Position numbers and translations under genes: made by a program
Assembly (NCBI GenBank): GCA_946902985.2
Contig: OX336398.1
Coordinates: forward strand, 232,706,556 to 232,770,555
Direction of reading: 5' to 3'
Length of the DNA: 64,000 nucleotides
Source of the DNA: Meconema thalassinum
Taxonomy: Eukaryota > Arthropoda > Insecta > Orthoptera > Tettigoniidae
In this document: positions 55,511 to 64,000 of the stretch, one piece after another
Layout: every line of letters begins with the position of its first letter
Position numbering within the stretch: position 1 is the stretch's first letter
The notes under the pieces: generated by a model
What the model was told of the DNA's origin: nothing
Databases searched by the model: none
The model's input: only the letters and a program-made list of their open reading frames with translations

Positions 55511-56819
55511 AATGATATGCTAAGACTTTTTGTTAAAATTTAATAACAAAACAAGATGTTCGGTAAAGAACGTATAGCCTACTTTCTCCTAAATGCATGG
55601 GTATTGTTATTAACTCTTTGTCCTTTTCAAGGAGTATAATTGAATGTCGGTTGTAGTACCTTCTTGAAATACAACGTGCTATCGGGATATTAAACATGAA
55701 TATGAGGTGCCCTTTGCTAGTGCTACCTCTGTAAAAAAAAATCATTCAATTCAGTTTCACCGTGTTTAAATTGATATGGGAAATCGATTTGCACACATAC
55801 ATGGCCGCTATCTGCAAACTAGTGGGCTGATGACCTTGTAGTTCAGCCAAAAGATGCTTCCCACAAGAAGGTATGTTCTTGAACAATTTGGTAGAGATCA
55901 AATGATTAGGTTGGTCGTAATTTGATTTAAGCTTTTAACATTTGGGTGGCCGCCATTCCGTTTCCGTTAAGATGGCGGCGATATAAAACATGACACTGAG
56001 GTGGCCTTTGCTAGTGCTACCTCTGTACTAAACTTCGTTCCATTCGGTTTCACCGTGTTAGAAAAGATAAGGGGAATCGATTTGCACACATACATGGCCG
56101 CTATCCGCACATTATTGGCCTGATGACCTTGTAGTGTGGTCAAAAGATCCTCTGTACATAAAGGTATGTTGTTGCACAATTCGGTCAAACGACGCTCGCC
56201 AGACATACATGTATATGTTGCTGCAAAATTTGGTAGAGATCGGATGATTAAGTTAGTCGTAATTTGATTTAAGCTTTGAACATTTGGGTGGCCACCATTA
56301 CGTTTCCGTCAAGATGGTGGCGATATAAAACATGACACTGATGTGTTCTACGCTAGTGCTACCTCTGTACCAAATTTCGTTCAATTCGGTGTCACCGTGT
56401 TGTGCCCGATACCTAGTTGAGGCATCGGCTACGCCAGCTGACATTGAGCCGTAGTTGAGATTTATGGGAAAAGTAGTAAAGATAGCGCTCAGATCGAGTC
56501 GAGAAGAATGTTAGGAAATGACGTAGAAGGCCAAGGATGAAGGTGGCACTACCAGTCAAGCAGATGGAATTATGGGAGGGATATTGAAGTATTATCAAGA
56601 TCTATATGGAACATAATATTATATCATCTCAAAAGAGAAGAAATGTCAAGCAATATATATGGTGATAACTTGAAGAAAGGCAGATAATCCCTTAAGTTAT
56701 TGTATAACTTAATAGCCGAGATGATGGTGGTCGAGATTATACTTGTGACGCATGACCGCAGAAGGTAGGGGAACATCACGTGACAGCGCCGAGTAGGAGC
56801 TCATCAAGGCAGTCTAGAG

Positions 56820-56960
56820 ACAGCAGTATCAGTTCAGCCAGCAGGGCCGAGTACAACACATGTTGCGCAGAGAGAACGGCAAGTTGAGCAGTGTACAGCA
56901 CTTGTTGCGTGGAGTGAAAGCGACAGTATTAGTTCAACAAGCGGAGCTGATAGCAGCATA
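56820..56960 (+). repeat. Imperfect tandem units in the 4.6-kb insertion
   Basis: CAGTATCAGTTCAGCCAGCA recurs as CAGTATTAGTTCAACAAGCG about 100 bases on, and ACATGTTGCGCAGAGAG as GCACTTGTTGCGTGGAG. Confidence 0.5.
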
Positions 56961-58559
56961 AGCTGGGAGAACGGAAAGTAGGTCAGGGAGTCAAGGCAAG
57001 CGAAGCACGGTAGGCGGTGCGAGGACTGGTTGGCGAGGCAAGCTGTACAGGCCGTGTAAGCGAAAGAAGAGCCGGTGTTAGAACAGTAGTATTTCCAACA
57101 TCGTAGTTACAGTTATGCGAGGCAGCAATGCTTTTCAAATGTAAAGTGATGAGCAGCATTATAACAAGATTGAGAACTTTATTTCGAGCTGCATTTTGTA
57201 ACACAGGACAGCACAGCGAAGCGGTATGGCGAGGCCAGCTTTAAGCGTCGATCATTCTAGAACAGTGCAATAGAGCAGAGCGTGCTGGTTCCGACTTTTA
57301 TACGTAGGCAACGTGCAAGAAGATGAACTTCATTTCGACATTTAGTTACAACTTTATGAGCTTGGACTTGTATTCAGTAGTCGAATTGTGCAGGCAGATC
57401 GTTATCATATACTGCTATTGTGAACTTCAAATGAACTTAGATATTCCAATGACATTACGGCTTATCAAATTATGCATTTCATAACGGAATATTTAAAGCG
57501 ACCATGGGGTCAAGCCAACATTAACGCTTTTAGGCAAATGAACTGTTACGAGTATATGCACTTAAGGAACATTGGCACGTGCATTAATATAATTCTTTTT
57601 CATGAACTATTATGAGATAGCAATTACGAACACAGCTACAGGGTGTTTCAGAAACTTACACACTTTTATAAATTGAATTTATTTTCTGCAAGTGAGATTT
57701 AGCCGCTGTGGAGATTGACTTTTATCACAAGCAAACCGAACATTGTATGGGACGGTGGCGTAACATAGAAGAAGAGTATGGGGTACGCTACGTTTATGAA
57801 CTTTTACGGAAGAATTTGGACAGTATCCGTTATGGATAACATGCAGTTCATCATGTCGGAGTAAGCGAAGACGGAGACGTGATGGCACCAAAGAGCGATG
57901 GATTCGGTTCCTGAAGAAGAGGATGTCCAACAGCTGATTCACATGGGATATGAAGGAATTCGTTATTCTGGTGGGTGATACGATATTTCCGTCGATCTTT
58001 CGAGAAATTTATTGCACACACGAAGATAATCGACGATCTTTGAAATATATTAACAGCTGATATGAGAAGGTACTGTAAGAGTTATGACTTTCTGATATGA
58101 TTTTTTCATGAACACTGGGCATACTTGTATATTTTTCTAGTAGGAGTTCTACGATTATTTTGACATGGCTTAGACATTATTTGCTCCAAATTTTTGCTAG
58201 AATATGGCGTTACCATATGATATGGCAGGCACCATTATACGAAGTTCTCACCATTGGTTGGCTTTATTAAGCAGATGTTTGGTCTTTTAGACATTTTTCA
58301 GTAAGGATAGTTTTTCTTGGATAGTTATTTTTTTGTGGCGAGTATTTGGAACTCGTGATCTGCAATTGGATTATTTAAATTACTTCGTCAGTTCATTGCA
58401 TACTAGCGAGTGTGTATTATTCATCAGTAGGGAATTTTTTCATTGGATTGTTTGGAGATATTAAGATGTTATTCACTCAATTGAATAAATATCGCTTTTA
58501 TGTGACAACTAGAGACTTGTTGATTCCAATCTGGTACATTCACTCACTAGACGACGAGA

Positions 58560-58690
58560 TGGGGCCTTTCGCTTTAGGCGATTGCATGGTGGTACACACT
58601 TGACCCATCGCTCAGGGCATTATCATGATAGTCTACGGGGCAAGGCCTTTCGTATTATACGATTGCGTGGTGGTACTCACCTGACTTGCC
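58560..58690 (+). repeat. Tandem duplication in the 4.6-kb insertion
   Basis: GGGGCCTTTCGCTTTAGGCG, then TTGCATGGTGGTACACAC, recurs about 90 bases on as GCAAGGCCTTTCGTATTATA, then TTGCGTGGTGGTACTCAC. Confidence 0.65.
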
Positions 58691-61359
58691 ATTGAGGAAC
58701 TCATTTTTATCATCCGAGTGTACTTGAGATTGTAAGAGGATCAAACAAGAAACTACTAGTCACATATCAGTCGAATTTTATTAAATAAATTAAAAATAAA
58801 TGTCTGCAGGGTTACATTTTGTAATTCTTGTTTGCCAATCCAATATTTTGTTGCTATACTCTTTTGAGAGTACTTTCATTTAACAGTTGATACAGTTGAT
58901 ACATTTTTATGATTGAGTTTGATACCTTTGAGAAGGATTTAAAGTAATTGAATCTTGTAAGATGAATCATTAATGGTCAGATTTATTTTGAGGCAGATCA
59001 GTATTGCATATTTTGATGTGAGAGATTATAGCACATTGGTGTTTTTCTGTGAAGTGAATTATGAGAATTTTAAGAGAATTTATGCTATTTGAAAGCAGAT
59101 CTTGAATTTGATTTCGATTACTAAGGTAATATTTTTCCTAATTGTTTAAGAAGTTGTCTAGATGTGATCAGATTAATTACAGTTATTGGAGATTGTGTGC
59201 GTTGATAATTTGAAGCTAGTTATATATTTTTTGTAGATCATGCAACGTGGTTAAGTGAAGTTTGTGATAGGCATTTTGTGGAAGTTGCTAAGTGGAAGTT
59301 GCAATATTGCTAATGTATTTTGAGGCAGACATGAGGTTGTCGAACCCAGTCTAGCATAATTTTGAGATTCATGCTGTGCGCTGAATATTTATGGAGTTAC
59401 GTGGAATAATTGTGGTATTCAAATGTGATATTTGATAAAGTGAAAGTAGATGATGAAGTTGTGGATAGTGAGATCCAACGTGATTTTGTGAAGGCATTAA
59501 TATTTTTTGGCATGATAATTGAATACGAGATTTAACTTGGAAGTGATAAAACTGTAAGACAACGTTCTATAACCCATATTAAACAATTTGATAGGAAATT
59601 AAACAAAGAAATAATGTTGATAATACAAGGTTTTCTGATAATAATAATTAATGAAATAATAATCTGAAGTTTAAGCATATTAATGATCTGACCTAATGAA
59701 ATAAAAATCTAAATGACTCGATGAAATAATAAAAACCTAAATAACCAGATGAATAAAATTTAAATAAATTGATAAATTAAATTTTGGAATAAATCAATGA
59801 ATTAAATAAATGGATGAATTAAAGATTGAATAAATAAGCTGATTTAAATAAATTAATAGATGATTAAATAGATGATGAATAACTGAATTAGAAGGTGATA
59901 ATAAATTAAAGAAGCTGATGATTAATAAATTTAAATGGATTTAAATAAATTTAATTGAGGGATATGATTTGAATGATTTGAAGAATTGCAATTTGAGTTG
60001 ATGAATTAAACAATTTATATGGATGATTTAAGATGATTTAATCTGAAGGACATGATGAAATGAGAGTGTGTGAATAATTAGAGAGTATAAAGAATTGATG
60101 ATTATAATAATCATTTAAATGATTTGATGATAATGAATTAATTATTCTGACATGAATATATTGAATTTTGAGATGAGAACTAATGTGAGAAATATTTAAT
60201 TTTGATGATGATGATGATTATATCCAATGAGTAATGGACTTTCTGTGATTCACAAACAAGCAATTATTAATGACAGTGTAAATAGTGTAAATTAATTATT
60301 CGATTTCTAGGAGCAATTTACTAATATATTCAGCATTTGAATAATGCCATGCAAGCCATAAATTATTTGATGTTTAAAATATGTGATTAGAATATGTGTG
60401 TATAGACAGATTCATTAATTTTTTACATCCACATTCATGATGTTAATTTAAAGAGAAGTTAGGTCTCAGGTATCACGAATGTCAGTGACGCATAGACATA
60501 GTGCTACGGTGATCCTGAGAACCCAAGTGAACTTTAGAAATTTTTCCTATTTTATGTGGATAAAATACACTTTGAGTAGAATATAGATGGTTCGATTTTC
60601 TGGACAATGACAATTTAACGTTGGCATTCGACCATGCTCTTAGGTAGGATGAGTGTTTAATATGTCTGTCTGACTATCAAAGTTGAATAAATTTGTTTTT
60701 ATCTTAGTTGTGAACTGATGATGATGTGATTTTCCTATTTCTTTCCTTGTCTTAATTAAGGCTTAACCAGGAAGGATGTGGTTTGCTAGGGATTCAGTTG
60801 GTGGCGCCCATTTCTATTTGTATTTTTTTTATTAAATTTAAACCCGTAACGACCCTGGAGATACTTTATCTCGTGTTACCCTCTGCTTTTGTGATATTTC
60901 AACTGAATTTCCGACACATTCCTTATTTGACTTCATGTTCATTTAACTCTGCTCTGTCCTGGAAATCCAGGAATGCGATGTAATAGCAGAAGGGTCATCG
61001 CATCCCCAGAACGAACGGGTACAGTGTTTGAATTGATAGGGGGAATCTATTTGCACACATACATGGCCGCCATATGCAAACTATTGGGCTGATTACCTTT
61101 TAGTTTAGTCAGAAAACGCTTGCCATATAAATATATGTTGTTGCAATATTTGGTAGAAATAGGATGATTAATTTATTAGTAATTTGATAAAAGCTTTTAA
61201 CATTTGGGTGGCCGCCATTACGTTTCCGTCAAGATGGCGGCGATATAAAACATGACACTGAGGCGCCCTTTGCTAGTTCTACCTCTGTACCAAATTTCGT
61301 TCTATTCAGTTTCACCGTGTTCGAATTGATAGCGGTGGGAGAGGCAGACATTCAGAGTA

Positions 61360-61412
61360 CACACATTCACACACACACAGACACAGTCACACACAGACAG
61401 ACACACAATTTT
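61360..61412 (+). repeat. CA microsatellite in R2
   Basis: (CA)n with CAGA, at the same position as in R1. Confidence 0.85.
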
Positions 61413-61564
61413 TGGCCCCGTGTAGATCTCATAAGTCTACTTTCATTTTTTGCAAAAATCGAAAGTACGCTAATAATACCATGGGAATTTCTAAGGAATA
61501 CGTATAATTCGATGCAAGCACTGGCGATCAGAATATCCTTCGATATGTTGTTGTTTTGTTTCAT

Positions 61565-61682
61565 TTGAGGTGCTAGAACATCGCGGTCATTTAGCCCCGT
61601 TTACTTGGGTGTGTGTGTAGAATTTGTCTGATAACCTGACTTATTGCGGGCTTGTAATGATGTGTGTATTTGCAATTTAGGA
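61565..61682 (-). repeat. SINE C tail fragment
   Basis: CATCGCGGTCATTTAGCCCC and TGTGTGTGTAGAATTTGTCTG match the tail side of SINE C. Confidence 0.6.
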
Positions 61683-61685
61683 TTG

Positions 61686-61815
61686 GGAAGGAGGCGGCCG
61701 TGGCCTTAAGATAGAATCCGTCCCGGAATTTGGCCGGAGTAGAAGTGGGAAACCACGGAAAACCATTTCCAGGGTGGCTGAGGTGGGAATCGAACCCACT
61801 TCTTCTCATATTTGC
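61686..61815 (-). repeat. SINE B fragment
   Basis: GGAGGCGGCCGTGGCCTTAA, GTGGGAAACCACGGAAAACC and GAGGTGGGAATCGAACCCAC are the reversed core and a second B-box region of SINE B. Confidence 0.7.
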
Positions 61816-61854
61816 TTCACGAGGCTACGTGTACCCAATTTCAGCTCTCGGACA

Positions 61855-61915
61855 ATTATTACATTTCTTGGCAGAGCTGGGAATCGAACCCGGACCTCCG
61901 GAGCAACACTTCGAT
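61855..61915 (-). repeat. tRNA-like SINE head fragment
   Basis: On the minus strand GGAGGTCCGGGTTCGATTCC is a good B-box region; the A box is not clear. Confidence 0.45.
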
Positions 61916-62189
61916 ATGTTATGTTAATATTCTTGCCAGTTTTTTAATTTTCTGCCATTACAGGTCACGTGACATAACGTACTAATTCGATCGTATTCTC
62001 TTTATAAATCATCAAAATTCAACTTACTCTTCACAAAAATACGTCGTGAGGCAATAAATGTGGCAATGTAGTTACATCCCGACTAAAATGGAATGCGGGC
62101 TTTCGTTCAAAAAAGTATGCCTACTACTGGATTCGAAGCAGCATTCTACCCGCTCGCGCCCACTACGTACGGTCAGGCTTTAACCCTCT

Positions 62190-64000
62190 TTTTTTTATTA
62201 GCTCTCTACAGAATTACAGAATTTTCAGATATGATAAATACCATACCATTACATCACAAGAAAATCCAGATAGTGTCCATATTTATCGTACAATTGTCCA
62301 CTTTCACTAAGCTTCCAACGCTCTTTCTGCAGGTGATACCTGAGATCCAGGAAAGAGAAATGTTGCTCATTGTCCATCACGAAGTGTACATATTGGCCCA
62401 TTATCCACACAATGGCAGTCTGTTTAATTTGGGGGAAGGCGGTCACCGACAAACGAATCAACTTCCTGTCATCAAGGTCATCCGTGGGCACATTTAATAG
62501 TTGACATATTTTTCCCTTACACCACAGCCACGTGGAGGCAACTCGCGTGCATGATGTGAAGCGGTGTATCGCCGTATCAGTTTGACCACATATAGTACAC
62601 CATGGGTAAGCTTCAAGACGGATGGTGTATCGCCGTAGAGCCGTTGGGATGAGATCGTTGAGGAAGATAAAAACCTGGGAGTGTACAGCAGAAGAAATGG
62701 TCAAAGCCCCAAAATTTTTCCAAACAGTGGGCCAATGGACGTAGAGGGTGGTGGCCTCGATTCGCGGTTTGGAGTGTACCACTTGCCGCAACATGTTATA
62801 AATACTTTTCGTCGTTGGAACAGTCCCTGATGCCATTTGGCGAACAGTTTCCAGAAGGTGCTGTTGATGGTCCCTAAATATCTTCGGCAAAGCTCTATCA
62901 CAACCACGGGCTGTGTTTCGAATATCTTTGTATAGCGCTTTCGTAAAAGTGTCCTGTTGGGAAAGGATGATGATACCGTTCTTGCAGAGGAGTGCACGGC
63001 ATTTCATGCCATGAGCTGTTAGCCCTAGCCCGCCTTGCCGGGATGGGAGATACAACTGTTCCCGTTGTACTCGAAACAGAAATCCTTGCCATATAAACCA
63101 ACCTGTATATTTTGACAATTGGCTCTCAAACATTTTGGGATGTGGGAAAAGTTGTGCGACATACCTTATTTTAGAGAGCGCAAACACGTTGAGGACCATG
63201 ACCCGCTGCACTATATTGAGGTTTCTTTGACCAAATTGGATCAGCACTCCCCTAACATTGGCAATGACCTTAGTCCAGTTTGCTTGCACTGTGTCCAGAA
63301 GCGATTGCTTCCAGGTAATGCCAAGAATTTTCACCTCATTTACTATCCGGAACCAGGGCTGTTGGGTAATCACTGAGTTAGTATTGAGCGGAAGCAAAGC
63401 AGTTTTCTGGGGGTTCGATTGTGCTCCAGAGGCGATATGGTAGAGCTGATGGACGCTATCGATGTGGGAGATGTCTTCATTATTGCGGATCAATATGGAT
63501 ACGTCATCAGCATAGGCGCACATGCCAAAAACATGTGTGGACAGTTTGTAACCCTGTAGCTTCACCTGGGTAGTCCGAATGAACGGTTCAAGGCCAATGA
63601 CAAAAAGTAGCATGGAAAGGGGACATCCTTGCCTAACTGATCGTTGTATTGGAATCAGAGGGGAAAGAAAACCGTTGACGAGCACTCGAGACGTAGCATT
63701 ACAATTTATCATACGAATGTAGTCAATAAGGATTGCAGGAAATTCAAAGTGCTGCAAGACCATGTACAAGTATTCATGACTGATGCGGTCGAAAGCTTTA
63801 TCAAGATCTAAGGTGAGAAAACTCATTGGCTCAGTGGGGAGCATTTCGGCTTTTAGGTGTAGGTCCCGTAGTATCGCTAAGTTTGTTAACAGAGTTCTTC
63901 CAGGAATACTGCAACATTGTTCATCACCAATGATATCATGTAGAACAGTCTTCAATCGGCATGCAAGTACTTTGGTAAGGACTTTATAATCACTGCAGAG
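62190..64000 (-). mobile_element. Young LINE, 3' half, runs off the window
   Basis: Holds the intact frame below and a 3' UTR of about 55 bases ending in AATAAAAAAAA (about 62191-62201 on the minus strand), as expected of a non-LTR retrotransposon tail. The 5' half lies beyond 64000. Confidence 0.8.
62249..64000 (-). CDS. Non-LTR retrotransposon reverse transcriptase (partial, intact)
   Basis: Open from the right edge to a TAA with no break: 583 codons inside the window. It copies the element's RNA into DNA at the target. In order: LCSDYKVLTKVLACRLK at the edge, CCSIPGRTL, TLDLDKAFDRIS (motif A, catalytic Asp present), SVRQGCPLSMLLF (motif B), CAYADDVSIL (motif C, YADD), KILGITW, then a C-terminal region with WCTICGQTDTAIHRFTSC, a Cys/His knuckle, and W-x-W-C-K-G. 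A leucine codon (TTG) opens the longest internal frame, but the true start lies outside the window. The style resembles Tx1/L1-like or jockey-like LINEs; I cannot choose. Lack of stops over 1.75 kb marks it as the youngest LINE here. Any endonuclease domain would be beyond 64000. Confidence 0.85.
   Translation of the reverse strand, partial: LCSDYKVLTKVLACRLKTVLHDIIGDEQCCSIPGRTLLTNLAILRDLHLKAEMLPTEPMSFLTLDLDKAFDRISHEYLYMVLQHFEFPAILIDYIRMINCNATSRVLVNGFLSPLIPIQRSVRQGCPLSMLLFVIGLEPFIRTTQVKLQGYKLSTHVFGMCAYADDVSILIRNNEDISHIDSVHQLYHIASGAQSNPQKTALLPLNTNSVITQQPWFRIVNEVKILGITWKQSLLDTVQANWTKVIANVRGVLIQFGQRNLNIVQRVMVLNVFALSKIRYVAQLFPHPKMFESQLSKYTGWFIWQGFLFRVQREQLYLPSRQGGLGLTAHGMKCRALLCKNGIIILSQQDTFTKALYKDIRNTARGCDRALPKIFRDHQQHLLETVRQMASGTVPTTKSIYNMLRQVVHSKPRIEATTLYVHWPTVWKNFGALTISSAVHSQVFIFLNDLIPTALRRYTIRLEAYPWCTICGQTDTAIHRFTSCTRVASTWLWCKGKICQLLNVPTDDLDDRKLIRLSVTAFPQIKQTAIVWIMGQYVHFVMDNEQHFSFLDLRYHLQKERWKLSESGQLYDKYGHYLDFLVM

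Larger units (their letters stand above)
56403..61023 (+). mobile_element. 4.6-kb TG...CA insertion, possible solo LTR
   Basis: R2 units elsewhere read CACCGTGTTYGAATTGAT; here CACCGTGTT is followed by 4.6 kb and then GTGTTTGAATTGAT, giving a 5-bp GTGTT duplication. The insert starts TGCCCGATACC and ends GAACGGGTACA. The 5' part is mixed in composition and has CACGTGAC; the middle is strongly AT-rich (about 59600-60130); near the 3' end there are AATAAA (about 60688) and GGTGGCGCCCA (about 60799), which looks like a primer-binding site but lies inside the flanked unit. No ORF over 90 codons. Its last bases resemble those of the 3.9-kb insertion read on its minus strand. Confidence 0.5.
55549..61475 (-). 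mobile_element. Double-hairpin element, copy R2 (interrupted)
   Basis: Left end CAAGATGTTCGGTAAAGAAC with ATAGCCTACTTTCTCC; right end CA tract, CTCATAAGTCTACTTTC and GAAAGTACGCTAA. The core has units of about 300-340 bases marked by GCTAGTGCTACCTCTGTAC near 55715, 56010, 56350 and 61270. An insertion splits it at 56403-61023. Confidence 0.72.

Noticed and set aside
60795..60812. Retroviral-type primer-binding site marking an internal LTR element
   Set aside because: The TGGCGCCC match is short and lies inside the TSD-flanked unit; no internal coding domain follows it.

Overview
The window reads as intergenic DNA from a large, repeat-rich animal genome, most likely an insect. The evidence is several tRNA-headed SINE families, many decayed non-LTR retrotransposons, mariner relics, Crypton-like and Helitron-like relics, AAT/CA/TTTA microsatellites and no bacterial-style gene order. 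The SINE types look like those of polyneopteran insects (crickets, roaches, stick insects), but this is an impression from memory, not a verified match. No complete host gene is recognised. The best coding regions are an intact reverse-transcriptase frame running off the right edge (62249-64000, minus) and a small FLYWCH-type zinc-finger frame (823-1287, plus). One CpG-rich patch (about 17125-17440) could be a promoter with a short first exon.

Layout. 1-8100: palindromic TA-flanked MITE, FLYWCH frame, LINE and mariner scraps, SINE fragments. 8426-14300: a long 'double-hairpin' repeat (copy P1) split by a 3.9-kb TG...CA insertion. 14300-21090: mostly unassigned DNA with two well-bounded SINEs and a TTTA-rich tract. 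21092-26715: copies P2 and P3 of the double-hairpin family mixed with LINE scraps. 27230-31535: foldback elements carrying hammerhead-ribozyme-like cores. 32486-35814: two head-to-tail Crypton-like copies, the first split by double-hairpin copy R1, which itself carries a SINE. 36066-36893: a SINE inside a SINE. 38609-40048: a mariner relic and a Helitron-like relic. 40257-48736: double-hairpin copies Q1 and Q2, a third Crypton-like copy and a dead RTE-like LINE. 48780-55220: LINE scrap, SINEs and a second Crypton-like tandem pair. 55549-61475: double-hairpin copy R2 split by a 4.6-kb TG...CA insertion. 62190-64000: the 3' half of a young LINE.

Five readings stand out. (1) Six or more places carry CTGANGA, one base, a perfect or near-perfect stem-loop, GAAAC, two bases, GTH: the core of a minimal type-I hammerhead ribozyme, several of them inside inverted repeats. 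(2) One pair of hairpin termini encloses at least three unrelated cores (P, Q, R); comparison with an uninterrupted repeat shows that R1 inserted as one unit. (3) Crypton-like copies with tyrosine-recombinase fragments sit head-to-tail twice with the same junction, as site-specific insertion of a circular intermediate would produce. (4) Two multi-kilobase, ORF-poor TG...CA insertions with 4-5 bp target duplications look like very long solo LTRs. (5) Paralogous empty sites inside the window confirm several SINE insertions. All family assignments come from reading motifs; no database search was run.
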